Positions 14,992 through 23,925 of a stretch of DNA of 64,000 nt are shown here, piece by piece. Each line of letters opens with the position of its first letter. Positions within the stretch are counted from its first letter, which is position 1. The stretch lies in the NCBI RefSeq assembly GCF_042655435.1, contig NZ_JBHSMG010000004.1, positions 62,001 through 126,000 of the forward strand, written 5' to 3'. The DNA comes from Lysinimonas soli (lineage in GTDB: Bacteria > Actinomycetota > Actinomycetes > Actinomycetales > Microbacteriaceae). Both the position numbers and the translations under genes were made by a program. The notes beneath the pieces are model-generated. The model saw only the letters and a list, made by a program, of their open reading frames with translations. It did no database searches and was not told the origin of the DNA.

Positions 14992-16238
14992 GCGGCCGCC
15001 CCCGCGTTCGCGTACGACTCGAGGGCGGCATCCACCCCCGCACCGGGCGTGAGCCTCACGCCGCCGCGCCGCAGCAGCTGCTCGAGCGCGGCGAGCGTGG
15101 TGAGCACGGCGTCGCGCCGCGCGTTGTAGCCCATGGTGCCGATCCGCCAGACCTTGCCGGCGAGGGGACCGAAGCTCGTGCCGATCTCGATGCCGTAGTT
15201 GTCGAGCAGGGCGGCGCGCGCCCGGTCGCCGTCGAGCCCGTCGGGGATGTGCACGCCGACCACGTTGTTCATCCGCACCGACTGGTCGCCGAACAGCTGC
15301 AACCCCATGCCGACCAGGCCCGCGACCATCGCCGTGCCGTGCAGCCGGTGGCGCTCGACCGCGGCGTCCATGCCCTCCTCGACCAGCAGCCGGGCGCACT
15401 CGCGCGCGCCGTAGAGCATCGTGGTCGCCTCGGTGTGGTGGTTGAGCCGCTTCGGCCCCCAGTAGTCGAGGATCTGCGCCAGGTCGAAGTAGTTGCTGCG
15501 GATCGGGTCGCTACGCACGGCATCGCCCTCGACCCGGATGCCCGCCTCGACGCTCTTGCGGGCCTCGATGATCGAGACCGCGGCCTCCGACAGCGTGATC
15601 GGCGACGATCCGGACGGCCCGGCCAGGCACTTCTGCAGGCCGCCGGTCGCGGCATCCACCCCCCAGGCGTCGGCGAGGAAGGTGTTGCCGCCGAGGCTGG
15701 CCGTCACGTCGGTGTAGAGCAGCGCGCCGTACTTGGCCGCGAGCGGCCCGAGCTCGTCGAGCGGCTGGGCGAGCGTGGTCGCGGTGTCGCCGTGCACGAT
15801 GGCCAGCAGCTTCGGCTTGATGGATGCCAGGGCCGTCTCGATCTCGGCCGGCGGGTAGACGGTGCCCCACTCGCGCTCCAGCACGTGCACCTCGGCGCCG
15901 CTGCGCTCGGCGATCTCGCGCAGCAGGTGCCCGAAGCGTCCGAAGATCGGCACGAGCACCCGGTCGCCCGGCTCGATGAGGCTGACGAAGGCCGCCTCGA
16001 TGCCGGCGCGGCTCGTGCCGTCGACGAGCAGCGTCGCCGCGTTGTCGGTCTGGAAGACCTCGCGGTAGAGCTCTTGCACCTCGGCCATGTACCCGGTCAT
16101 AGCGGGGTCGTACTGCCCGACGAGCTGGGCCGACATCGCCCGCAGCACCCGCGGATCCGCCGTGATTGGGCCGGGCCCCATGAGCAGCCGGGGCGGCGGG
16201 TTGATGGGGCCGCTGTCGGGGGTTCTGGCTCTGCTCAC
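14988..16238 (-). CDS. pucG: S-ureidoglycine-glyoxylate aminotransferase (class V)
   Basis: PLP enzyme of 416 residues that transfers the amino group of ureidoglycine to glyoxylate, giving oxalurate (N-carbamoyl-2-oxoglycine) and glycine. The N-terminal RLLMGPGPITADPRVLRAM and QYDPAMTGYM blocks are typical of PucG, Asp177 (YTDVTASLGG) contacts PLP, and Lys203 (GGLQKCLAGPSGSS) forms the Schiff base. A GTG start follows AGGAG by five bases. The promoter (16263-16294) has the best GTNAC-n6-GAAAC match in the window, so nitrogen control is likely. AGXT-like serine/alanine-glyoxylate activity is the alternative. Confidence 0.9.
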   Translation of the reverse strand: MSRARTPDSGPINPPPRLLMGPGPITADPRVLRAMSAQLVGQYDPAMTGYMAEVQELYREVFQTDNAATLLVDGTSRAGIEAAFVSLIEPGDRVLVPIFGRFGHLLREIAERSGAEVHVLEREWGTVYPPAEIETALASIKPKLLAIVHGDTATTLAQPLDELGPLAAKYGALLYTDVTASLGGNTFLADAWGVDAATGGLQKCLAGPSGSSPITLSEAAVSIIEARKSVEAGIRVEGDAVRSDPIRSNYFDLAQILDYWGPKRLNHHTEATTMLYGARECARLLVEEGMDAAVERHRLHGTAMVAGLVGMGLQLFGDQSVRMNNVVGVHIPDGLDGDRARAALLDNYGIEIGTSFGPLAGKVWRIGTMGYNARRDAVLTTLAALEQLLRRGGVRLTPGAGVDAALESYANAGAAA

Positions 16239-16262
16239 GGTGACTCCTGGATCGTTGGCATC

Positions 16263-16294
16263 AGGCTAGCCGAGGGGTGTTTCGGTCAGGTGAC
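16263..16294 (-). promoter_or_regulatory. Promoter with consensus GlnR-like box before pucG
   Basis: On the minus strand GTCAC (16294-16290), six bases, GAAAC (16283-16279), ten bases and TAGCCT (16268-16263) follow each other. This is a perfect GTNAC-n6-GAAAC pair at the same distance from the -10 hexamer as in the narK and CodA-like promoters. Confidence 0.65.
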
Positions 16295-16331
16295 GCGGGA
16301 GGAGCACCGGTGAAACAGCGATCGAGGGCCC

Positions 16332-17921
16332 TTACCTTCCGCCGAGGGCTGCCGCGAGCTTCTCGCCGAGGGCGATCAGGGCGACGTCGCTGCCGCGCGG
16401 TCCGACGAGGCAGAGGCCGAGGGGGGCGTCACCGCCGAACGGCCCCGGCGCGCTGAGCATCGGCACGCTCAGCGCGGGACGTCCGGTGAGGCCGGCGATG
16501 CAGCACAGGCGCAGGGTCGCCGCGCGCACGCGATCGAGTTCGGCGGAATCCGCGGTCGTCGACGGCGCGGCCGAGGAGGCCGAGGGCAGCAGCAGCACCC
16601 GATCGCCGAGCAGGGCGTCGAGCCGGGCGCGGTGGGTCGCGAGCGCGGCGCGCGCCGCGGACTCCTGCTGCGGGGTGATGGCGGCCGCGATGGCGAAGCG
16701 GGCCGCGGTGCCGGCGCCCACGGCATCCGGATGCGCGGTCACCCAGGCGCCATCGGCGCGCCAGGCGTCGGCCGCCTGCACGACGCGGAACGTCTCGAAC
16801 AGCTCGTCGGGATCGCCGAGCCCGACCGGGTCGACGGGGATGCCGGCGAGACCGGCCGAGAACGCGAGCTGGACGGCGGAGTCGGCGACGGCGACCAGGG
16901 CCGGATCGACGAGGAAGCTCGCGGCGAGTTCCACCGACGGCTCGCCCAGGATGGCGATCGCGACGGCGCGCAGCACCGCGGCCGAGCGGGTCAGCCAACC
17001 GACCGTGTCGAAGGTGTCGGCCAGCGGCAGAAGGCGCTCGCGGCTCACCGCGCCGTGCGTGGTGCGCAGGCCCCAGAGCCCCGTGTACGACGCCGGCACG
17101 CGCACGGACCCGGCGGTGTCGGTGCCGAGGCCGATCGAGGCCTGGCCCGAGGCGACCGCCGAGGCCGGTCCGCTCGACGACCCACCGGGCAGACCGCCCG
17201 GTGCGAGCGGATTCGGCGGGGTTCCATAGTGCGCGTTCGCGCCGGCGACCGAGTACGCGAACTCATCGGTCTGCGCGATGCCCCGGATCGACGCCCCGGC
17301 CGCGAGCAGCGCCGCGACCGCTGGGGCGGTCCCGTCGGCGACCGGCGCCTCGGCGAGCCAGCTCGGGTTGCCCGCGCCCACCCGGAAGCCCTCCACGTCG
17401 AACAGATCCTTCACGGCGATCGTCTCGCCCGCGAGCGAACCGGATGCCGCGGCCACCGGATCCGAGGGCGCCACGAGGGGCGCGCCCACCACGCGCCACA
17501 CCCGCGTGTCGATCGCCGGAGCCGGAGCGGACACGTGCGCCGCCTCGACGACCCAGCCGCCCGCCCCGCGCACCCAGAGTTGGGTCTGCTGCCCGCGTCC
17601 GCCCCCGAGCGGGGCGACGACGGCGACGACCAGGGCGGCGTCGCCGGACGACCCGACGGGGCGCACTTCCAGCCGCACGAGGGTGCGCTGCGGAGCCCCG
17701 CCCCGCCCGCGCCGGAACGCGGCGATCGCGTCGTGGCCGAGCAGCAGCCCGGCCGCGTCGCCACGGAGAGTGTCGGGCCCGGGCGCGAAGAAGGCGTCGA
17801 GGGCCGCCACGTCGTCGGCCATCAGGGCGTCCTCGTAGGCGAGCACGGCATCCACGAGTCCCGCCGGTTCGGCGACCCCGTCGGGCAGGTGCACCGGGGG
17901 CCGTGGCTGCGCGCCGCTCAT
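16332..17921 (-). CDS. AtzH/HpxZ-like domain fused to amidase-signature hydrolase
   Basis: Fusion protein of 529 residues. Residues about 15-130 form an NTF2-like DUF3225 domain (AtzH/HpxZ family) and 150-525 an amidase-signature domain with the Ser-cisSer-Lys triad: Lys171 (AVKDLF), the GGSSSG serines at 248-250 and nucleophile Ser272 (GTDTAGSVR). In Klebsiella the separate proteins HpxZ (DUF3225) and HpxY (amidase) belong to the oxalurate catabolic operon; in Pseudomonas AtzH and AtzE act with cyanurate metabolites. Because PucG next door makes oxalurate, I infer an oxalurate or similar ureido-acid hydrolase. No AtzG/HpxX-like small subunit is visible. ATGA overlap with the formamidase gene. 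Confidence 0.82.
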   Translation of the reverse strand: MSGAQPRPPVHLPDGVAEPAGLVDAVLAYEDALMADDVAALDAFFAPGPDTLRGDAAGLLLGHDAIAAFRRGRGGAPQRTLVRLEVRPVGSSGDAALVVAVVAPLGGGRGQQTQLWVRGAGGWVVEAAHVSAPAPAIDTRVWRVVGAPLVAPSDPVAAASGSLAGETIAVKDLFDVEGFRVGAGNPSWLAEAPVADGTAPAVAALLAAGASIRGIAQTDEFAYSVAGANAHYGTPPNPLAPGGLPGGSSSGPASAVASGQASIGLGTDTAGSVRVPASYTGLWGLRTTHGAVSRERLLPLADTFDTVGWLTRSAAVLRAVAIAILGEPSVELAASFLVDPALVAVADSAVQLAFSAGLAGIPVDPVGLGDPDELFETFRVVQAADAWRADGAWVTAHPDAVGAGTAARFAIAAAITPQQESAARAALATHRARLDALLGDRVLLLPSASSAAPSTTADSAELDRVRAATLRLCCIAGLTGRPALSVPMLSAPGPFGGDAPLGLCLVGPRGSDVALIALGEKLAAALGGR

Positions 17922-19027
17922 GAGAAGTCCGCCTTCCGGATGCGGGCGTGCACTCCGCACACCAGGTCGACCACCTGCGACACGTCGAAGTCGCTCGCGG
18001 CGCTGAGGTAGGCGTAGGCGTGCTCGGCATCCATGCCGTAACGGGCATGCAGCAGGGCGATCGCCGCACGCACCGCCTTCTTCATCGCCTCGCGCAGGTC
18101 CTGATCGAGCCCGGTGGGAACCAGGTAGTCGGCGGTCTCGACGAACGGCCCGTGCACGCGGGCGAACTCGGCGAGCGGATCCGAGGCCGGCACGACGTCG
18201 AAGCGCACGGTCGCGCGCAGCGAGGCCTCCAACGCCGTGAGCGCGACCTCGCCGTCGCCCTGGGCGAAGTGCGGGTCGCCGAGATAGGCGAGGGCGCCCT
18301 CCACCTGCACCGGCAGGTACAGGGTCGAGCCCTCCGTCAGCAGCTTGATGTCGATGTTGCCGCCATATGCCCCGGGAGGCACGGAGTGCGGGCGCTCGTG
18401 CCCCGCCGCAGCGACGCCCATGATGCCGAGGAAGGGCGCGAGCGGAAAGTGCACGTCGCGCTCGGCGCCGGCCGTCCGGGGCAGGGCGGCCGAGCCGCCG
18501 TCGGCATCGACCGGCGAGAAGATGCTGACGTTCGACTCCCCGCGCGGCATCTCGCCGGGCAGCGCCCCGCGGCCGTGCCGGTTCGAGATCACGCCGTAGG
18601 GAACCCGCGGCAGGGTCTCGAGCACCGTGATCGCGAGCAGATCGCCGACCCGGGCACCGCGCACCGCGATGGGTCCCGTGACGACGTGCGGACCGTCGGT
18701 GGCGGGGTCGCGCCGACGAGTCGCCGTGAGTTCGATCGCGTCGCGGAGCACGGCATCCACGGGAACTCCGTGCGCGGCGAAGAACGCGACGGGGTCGCTG
18801 CCCTGATCCTCGAGGATGCCCTCGTGACTGATGGTGTCGACCGTCACCTCCGAGCCCGGGTCGACCTCGAGCAGCGGTGCGTCATCCGCGCAGGGCAGTC
18901 GGCCCCAGAACACCGCGGCCGGGTCCGCCGGGAGGTAGTGCGCGGCACGGACCGGGCCGGCGCCGGGCTGCAGCACGGGCTGCGTCGCGTGGGTTCCGTC
19001 GTGGGTTCCGTCGGGGCTTTCGGTCAC
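17918..19027 (-). CDS. Acetamidase/formamidase family protein
   Basis: Predicted small-amide hydrolase of 369 residues in the FmdA/AmdA family. It shows the family's metal-site region DTISHEGI, the GPIAVRGARVGDLLAITV block, the central PPGAYGGNIDIKLL motif and the YLGDPHFAQGDGEV motif. A GTG start follows GGGAG by seven bases. It is first in a run with the HpxZ-amidase fusion, so its substrate may be an amide released from ureide breakdown (formamide or oxamate); this is inference. It is divergent from the DUF1275 protein. Confidence 0.85.
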   Translation of the reverse strand: MTESPDGTHDGTHATQPVLQPGAGPVRAAHYLPADPAAVFWGRLPCADDAPLLEVDPGSEVTVDTISHEGILEDQGSDPVAFFAAHGVPVDAVLRDAIELTATRRRDPATDGPHVVTGPIAVRGARVGDLLAITVLETLPRVPYGVISNRHGRGALPGEMPRGESNVSIFSPVDADGGSAALPRTAGAERDVHFPLAPFLGIMGVAAAGHERPHSVPPGAYGGNIDIKLLTEGSTLYLPVQVEGALAYLGDPHFAQGDGEVALTALEASLRATVRFDVVPASDPLAEFARVHGPFVETADYLVPTGLDQDLREAMKKAVRAAIALLHARYGMDAEHAYAYLSAASDFDVSQVVDLVCGVHARIRKADFS

Positions 19028-19084
19028 GTCAAGGCTCCCCGCTCGGGTCCGATACTGTCGAATCAGCCTAGCGAGAGGAACCCG

Positions 19085-19783
19085 ATGATCAGCCGCCTGC
19101 GCGACCACCCATCGGGTCTGCACCTCGGTCTCATGCTCGCGCTGACCTTCTCGACCGGGGTCGTGGATGCCGTCGGTTACCTCGGCCTCGACCGCGTCTT
19201 CACCGGCAACATGACCGGCAACGTCGTGATCCTCGCGATGGCGCTCACCGGCGCGAACGGTCTGCCGATCTTCGGGCCCGTGATCGCCCTGGTCTGCTTC
19301 CTGGCCGGGGCGGCGATCGCCGGCCGCACCCTCAAGGGGGTGCCCGCGGGCTGGCACGTGCGCACGACCGTGCTGCTCGGGGCCGTCGGCGTGCTGCTGC
19401 TGGTCGCCACGGTGCTCGCCTTCTCGATCCCCGATCGCCCGGTGGGTCTCGAGCTCGCCATCACGGGCGCGCTCGGCCTGGCGATGGGCACGCAGGCCGG
19501 TTCGGCCCGGCACATCGGCGTCGCGGATGTCACGACCGTCGTCGTCACCTCGACGCTCGTCGGGCTGGCGTTCGACTCCCGCTTCGGCGGGGGCAAGTCC
19601 ACGCACCCGTGGGCGCGCCGCGCGGGCGCGATCCTGCTGATCGGGGCGGGCGCGGCATCCGGAGCGCTGCTGCTGCGCGCGCACATCGGATTCGGCATGG
19701 GCCTGGCCGCGCTCATCACGATCGTCGTGGTCGTACTCGGCACGCTGGGCCGCCCCCACCCCGTGCCGGGCGACCCGGAGTAG
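19085..19783 (+). CDS. DUF1275 (YoaK) family membrane protein
   Basis: Integral membrane protein of 232 residues with about six hydrophobic segments. The N-terminal TFSTGVVDAVGYLGLDRVFTGNMTGNVV block is the signature of the DUF1275/YoaK family, and the second half repeats a similar motif (GLAMGTQAGSARHIGVADVTTVVVTSTLVGL). The function of the family is not established; a transport role is often suggested. The ATG follows GAGAGGAA. Divergence from the formamidase gene over a 57-bp gap suggests it may help move a ureide-pathway compound, but nothing in the sequence proves this. Confidence 0.8.
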   Translation: MISRLRDHPSGLHLGLMLALTFSTGVVDAVGYLGLDRVFTGNMTGNVVILAMALTGANGLPIFGPVIALVCFLAGAAIAGRTLKGVPAGWHVRTTVLLGAVGVLLLVATVLAFSIPDRPVGLELAITGALGLAMGTQAGSARHIGVADVTTVVVTSTLVGLAFDSRFGGGKSTHPWARRAGAILLIGAGAASGALLLRAHIGFGMGLAALITIVVVVLGTLGRPHPVPGDPE

Positions 19784-20048
19784 GCCGTCCCCGCGGTCCC
19801 GTCCGGTCCCGCCCCGCCCCCCGCCCGGCGTCCCACCCGGTCCCACCCGGTCACACCCGGTCCCACCCGGTCCCACCCGGTCCCACCCGCCGTATCGGAT
19901 TCAGGATGCGCCGCAGAGACATGCGGCAGCCGCACCTGATCCGCAGACACCGCCGGCGCGCCATCCTGATCCCCGGACAGCAGGTGCCGGCTGATCCCCC
20001 GGGCAGCAGGTACCGGCGAGCGACCGGGCGCCGGGTTCGGCCCGGCCC
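19784..20048. repeat. Intergenic region with 10-bp tandem repeat and repeat cluster B
   Basis: The 265-bp gap between convergent genes holds six uninterrupted 10-bp units (TCCCACCCGG, with one TCACACCCGG and a final ...CGC) at 19831-19890, then ATTCAGGATGC at 19899-19909, a GCACCTGATCCGC variant at 19932-19944 and CCATCCTGATC at 19961-19971. The latter are copies of the element seen at 11651-11723. No gene is evident. Confidence 0.75.
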
Positions 20049-21413
20049 TCAGCCGGTCGGCGCCTCGAGGTTCCAACGCGGGTAGAGCAGCGGGATCGCC
20101 TTGGGCACGCCGAACTGCACGGCATCGGCTCGGTGCCCGACACCGGGGCCAACGAAGCGGTACGTCGTCATCCCCGCGGCTTTGGCCGCCGCCTCCGCCT
20201 TCGCCGCCTCGGGTCCGAAGACGGGGTCGTTGCCGCCCACCGTGAAGATGGCCGTCGTGTCGGCGTAGTGCTTCGACGCCCAGATCGTCAGGGGAAGTTC
20301 CGCGGTGTAGGCGGCGCGGTCGCCTCCGAAGCCGCGCTGGATCGTGGTCGCGACCGAGCCAAGCGACGGCGTGATCTCCCCCGAGATCGAGACGATCGAT
20401 CCGAACACATCGGGATGCTTCCCCCCGAACGACATCGCGCACTCGCCGCCGTTCGAGTAGCCGCCGACCGCCCAGTTGCGGGGCCCCGTCGCCACGTGCA
20501 GCGTCGAGCGCACGTAGTTCACGACGTCGGTCATGACGTAGGTGTGGACCTTGCCCATGCTCGAGTCGATGCAGAGCGGGTTCTTGTAGGGGTTGCCGAT
20601 CTGATCGATCGTCAGGACGATCGGGCCGAGCCCGTGATGGGCGGCCGCGAGCGCGTTCAGAGTGGGTAGGAAGAGCGCGCTGCTCTCGGGACCGCCGGGC
20701 TGACCCATCATCATGATCAGGATCGGCAGTGCGGGTGGGTCCTTCACCAAAGCAGCGGGTGGCAGGTACAGATACGCCGGCCGTGCCACGAAGCCCGAGA
20801 TGGTCGCGGGGATCGTGACGGTGCCGAAGCTGCCCTGGGCGGGCATCCCGGCGGGCGCGACCCAGGTCTGCCAGAGCGGCTTCGGGGGGCCGGTCGGAGT
20901 GCTGCTCGGCGTGGGAACGGGCTTCGGGACCGCCACCGGATGACCGGTCTGGATGTTCAGGAAGGCGGCGACCGTCGCGTTCATCCCGTAGGCCGCATTG
21001 ATCCCCACCGTCGCCGTCACCAGGAACAGCACCACGGACAGCGCCGCGATCGTGCGCCGCCACCAGCGCGAGCGGGGGAAGTTGACCACCGCGACGGCGA
21101 TGCCGGCGAACGCCGCGATGACCCAACCGTGGGTGTCGGGGTCCAAGGGCAGCCCGAAGACGTTGAACACCCCCTCGCTCAACCACAGCACCAGCACGGC
21201 GATGAGGGCTCCGGCCGCCGCGGCGATCCCGACCGTGATCAGCCAGCGGCGCGTCGACCACGACGACTGCGCTCGGAACTCGCGAAGCCGGCGGCTCGGC
21301 CAGCGGCGCGGCCGACGGCGCACCACGAGGTAGGCGAGGGCCACCAGGCTGAGGGCCGCGAGCACGGCGAGCACGGTGCCGTCGATGATGTTGAGACCCA
21401 GAAGCGGATCCAC
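20049..21413 (-). CDS. Membrane-anchored alpha/beta-hydrolase (esterase D/mycolyltransferase-like)
   Basis: Protein of 454 residues with four predicted N-terminal membrane helices (about 8-31, 58-79, 97-112, 120-142), a Pro-rich linker (about 158-180) and an extracytoplasmic alpha/beta-hydrolase domain. The nucleophile elbow GGYSNGG places Ser320; a C-terminal GVGH gives the likely catalytic His. The GTG start is preceded by GGAGGAG. Related actinobacterial proteins are esterases of the antigen-85/esterase-D superfamily, but the substrate here is unknown. It faces the DUF1275 gene and is the last gene before modC on the same strand. Confidence 0.8.
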   Translation of the reverse strand: MDPLLGLNIIDGTVLAVLAALSLVALAYLVVRRRPRRWPSRRLREFRAQSSWSTRRWLITVGIAAAAGALIAVLVLWLSEGVFNVFGLPLDPDTHGWVIAAFAGIAVAVVNFPRSRWWRRTIAALSVVLFLVTATVGINAAYGMNATVAAFLNIQTGHPVAVPKPVPTPSSTPTGPPKPLWQTWVAPAGMPAQGSFGTVTIPATISGFVARPAYLYLPPAALVKDPPALPILIMMMGQPGGPESSALFLPTLNALAAAHHGLGPIVLTIDQIGNPYKNPLCIDSSMGKVHTYVMTDVVNYVRSTLHVATGPRNWAVGGYSNGGECAMSFGGKHPDVFGSIVSISGEITPSLGSVATTIQRGFGGDRAAYTAELPLTIWASKHYADTTAIFTVGGNDPVFGPEAAKAEAAAKAAGMTTYRFVGPGVGHRADAVQFGVPKAIPLLYPRWNLEAPTG

Positions 21414-21564
21414 GGTCTCCTCCAGCCGGCCGAATCGGGTGTCGGCTCTGTATTTTGACCGGCACGGCCCCGGCGACAAAATCGACGCGCACGCGGGCGG
21501 CGATTCCTCAGTTCCGCTCTCAGAATCGGTGCTCGCGGCGACCGCGTCGAGCCCAGGGAGCGGG

Positions 21565-22335
21565 CTACTCGCCGCGCAGCTCGGTGAGCCGCCGCACGTA
21601 GTCCGTCGCCGGGGCCGCCACCAGCTCGGCCCAGGTTCCGCGCTGCGTGATCGTGCCGCGCTCGAGCACCGCGACCTCGGCGGCGAGCGCCACGACATCC
21701 GCGGCGGAGTGCGTCACGATCACGGTCGGTCCGGCGAAGTCACGCAGGTGCGCCGACAGCTCGGCCCGCACCTCGTCGCGCACCTCCACGTCGAGCGATG
21801 CCATCGGCTCGTCCAGCAGCAGAGCCTCGGGATCGGCCGCGAGGGCGCGGGCGAGCGCGACCCGCTGCGCCTGGCCGCCCGACAGCTCGTGCGGGTAGCG
21901 GGCGGCGAGCCCGGCGAGGTCGAAGCGCTGCAGCCAGGGCGCGACCGTCTCGCGCGCGCTTCGGCGGCCGGCGCCCGTCATCCGCACCCCGTAGGCGACG
22001 TTGTCGGCCACGGTCAGATGCGGGAACAGCAGGAAGTCCTGGAACACCACGCCGATGCGTCGCCGCTCCGGCACCAACGCGCCGAGATCGCGCTCGCCGG
22101 TCGGCCCGCCCCGCAGCCGGATGCCGCCGCTCACGATCGGCACGTGCCCCGCCAGGGCGTGCAGCACGGTGGTCTTGCCCGCGCCGTTCGGTCCGACGAG
22201 CGCGAGTGGACGCCCCGCTCCGACCACGAACTCCGCCGCGACCCGCAGCTCGCCGCGCTCGGCGACGAGGTCGACGGCGAGGTCGACGGCGAGCTCGCGC
22301 GCGCCCTCGGCGAGCGCGGCGCTCACCCCGCTCAT
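21565..22335 (-). CDS. modC: Molybdate ABC transporter ATP-binding protein
   Basis: ATPase of the molybdate importer (256 residues), with Walker A GPNGAGKTT, Q-loop VVFQDFLLFP, signature LSGGQ and Walker B LLLDEPM followed by the His switch VTHS. The C-terminal molybdate-sensing (Mop) domain of long ModC proteins is absent; the separate TOBE protein encoded upstream may supply this function. The start overlaps the modB stop (ATGA). Gene order modA-modB-modC and the adjacent Mo-cofactor genes support molybdate as substrate. Confidence 0.92.
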   Translation of the reverse strand: MSGVSAALAEGARELAVDLAVDLVAERGELRVAAEFVVGAGRPLALVGPNGAGKTTVLHALAGHVPIVSGGIRLRGGPTGERDLGALVPERRRIGVVFQDFLLFPHLTVADNVAYGVRMTGAGRRSARETVAPWLQRFDLAGLAARYPHELSGGQAQRVALARALAADPEALLLDEPMASLDVEVRDEVRAELSAHLRDFAGPTVIVTHSAADVVALAAEVAVLERGTITQRGTWAELVAAPATDYVRRLTELRGE

Positions 22336-23153
22336 CCGCGCACCCCGGGCAGCCAGCGGTCGCGCAGCCCGAGCAGCACGGCGACCGAGACCACCAGCAG
22401 CACGAGAGCGAGCGCGATCGACTGGTTCAGGTCGGTCTGGCTCGCCAGGTAGCTCGCGATCGGCAGCGTGCGGGTCACGCCCGGGTAGCTGCCCGCGAAG
22501 GTGATCGTGGCCCCGAACTCGCCGAGGGCCCGGGCGAAGCAGAGCACGGCGCCGGCCGCGATCCCGGGAGCCACGAGCGGCACCGTCACCGTACGGAACA
22601 CCTGCCACGGCGTCGCCCCGAGCGACGCCGCCGCGAGCTCGATGCGACGATCGGCTCCGCGCAGGGCACCCTCGACGGCGAACACCAGGAAGGGCATCGC
22701 GACGAAGGTCTGCGCGATCACCACGGCGCCGGTCGTGAACGGGATCGTGATCCCGAGCCCGCCGAGAAGGCGGCCCAGGACGCCGTTGCGGCCGAGCAGC
22801 AGCAGCAGGGCGAGTCCCCCGACCACGGGCGGCAGCACGAGCGGGATGGTCACCGCGGCGCGCAGCAGCCGGCGCGGCACTACGGCCCACTCCACCGAAC
22901 GGGCGAGCACCACGGCGAGCGGCACGCCCAGCACGAGGCAGCACACGGTCGAGATTGCGCCCGTCAGCAGCGAGAGCCCGAGGGCCTGCAGAGTCTCGGG
23001 CGCGACGAGCAGGGCGGGAATCCGCGGCCACGGCGCGCTCAGCAGGATTCCCAGCAGCGGCAGCACGAGCAGGGCGAGCGCGACGCCCGCGAGCACCCAG
23101 AGGACGACCGCGGGACCGCGCCGACGAGCCCTAGCGGTGACCGAATCCCGCAT
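22332..23153 (-). CDS. modB: Molybdate ABC transporter permease
   Basis: Membrane permease of 273 residues with about six transmembrane helices and the EAA-type cytoplasmic loop (ELAAASLGATPWQVFRTVTVPLVAPG) that docks on ModC. Its first 23 bases overlap the end of modA in another frame, a longer overlap than the usual four bases in this genome, so its start codon could lie slightly downstream. The ALGEFGATITFAG motif is shared by ModB/CysT-type permeases. Confidence 0.92.
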   Translation of the reverse strand: MRDSVTARARRRGPAVVLWVLAGVALALLVLPLLGILLSAPWPRIPALLVAPETLQALGLSLLTGAISTVCCLVLGVPLAVVLARSVEWAVVPRRLLRAAVTIPLVLPPVVGGLALLLLLGRNGVLGRLLGGLGITIPFTTGAVVIAQTFVAMPFLVFAVEGALRGADRRIELAAASLGATPWQVFRTVTVPLVAPGIAAGAVLCFARALGEFGATITFAGSYPGVTRTLPIASYLASQTDLNQSIALALVLLVVSVAVLLGLRDRWLPGVRG

Positions 23154-23925
23154 CGTGCAGCACCTTCTGACCCGGTGCCGACAGCACGTAGGCGATGAAC
23201 GCGGCGGCGGCCTTCTTGTCGGTCGCGTTCTTCAGCAGCGCGATCGGATAGTCGTTGACGACCTTCGCGGCGGCGGGCACCACGACGGTGTCGACCTTGC
23301 CCTCGGCGGACTTCGCGTCGGTCACGTAGACCAGGCCGGCATCCACCTCGTCGAGTTCGACCTTGGTGAGCACCGCCTTGACGTCCTGCTCGAGGGTGAC
23401 CGGGGTGACCCGGAGTCCCTCCGCGGTGAACAACTGCTGCGCGGCGACACCGCACGGAACCGTCGTGTCGCACAGGGCGGACTTCACGCCGGGCCTGGTG
23501 AGGTCGGTGAGGGAGGTGATGTGCGCCGGGTTGCCCGGGGGCACGACGAGGGTCAGCACGTTGGTCGCGAACAGGGTCGGCGCCCCGTCGGTCAGCTTCG
23601 CGTCGCTGACCGTCTTCATGGTGCTCTGATTCGCCGACGCGAACACGTCGGCCGGCGCCCCCTGCGTGATCTGAGTCGCGAGCGCCGAACTGCCGCCGAA
23701 GTCGAAGGTGACCGTGACGCCCGGGTGCGCCGTATGGAACGAGGCGGCCAGCGTCTCGAAGCTCTCGGTGAGGGATGCCGCGGCGAGCACGGTGACGGTC
23801 CCGGTCAGCGGGTCGGCGGTGGCGGTCGTGCTCCCGGAACTCGGGGAGCCGGCCGCCGACGCGCACCCGGCGAGCAGCAGAGTCGCGGATGCCGTGGCCA
23901 GCAGCAGGACGGATCGGCGGGTCAT
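23131..23925 (-). CDS. modA: Molybdate-binding lipoprotein
   Basis: Extracellular substrate-binding subunit, 264 residues. It has a lipoprotein signal peptide with lipobox LLAGC (Cys20), a Ser/Thr-rich tether, then the ModA fold starting VTVLAAASLTESFETLA, with the anion-binding Ser in AAASL and in GGSSALATQI, and the C-terminal FIAYVLSAPGQKVLHDAGFG. Two cysteines (CDTTVPCG) probably form a disulfide. It overlaps the TOBE-domain regulator gene upstream by four bases. Confidence 0.93.
   Translation of the reverse strand: MTRRSVLLLATASATLLLAGCASAAGSPSSGSTTATADPLTGTVTVLAAASLTESFETLAASFHTAHPGVTVTFDFGGSSALATQITQGAPADVFASANQSTMKTVSDAKLTDGAPTLFATNVLTLVVPPGNPAHITSLTDLTRPGVKSALCDTTVPCGVAAQQLFTAEGLRVTPVTLEQDVKAVLTKVELDEVDAGLVYVTDAKSAEGKVDTVVVPAAAKVVNDYPIALLKNATDKKAAAAFIAYVLSAPGQKVLHDAGFGHR

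Noticed and set aside
19831..19890. Tandem repeat considered as a CRISPR array
   Set aside because: Units are 10 bp and directly adjacent without spacers, and no cas gene is present.
21452..21482. ATTTTG...CAAAAT inverted repeat before the esterase gene as an operator
   Set aside because: Arms are only six bases with a 19-base spacer and partly form the AT-rich promoter; too weak to list.
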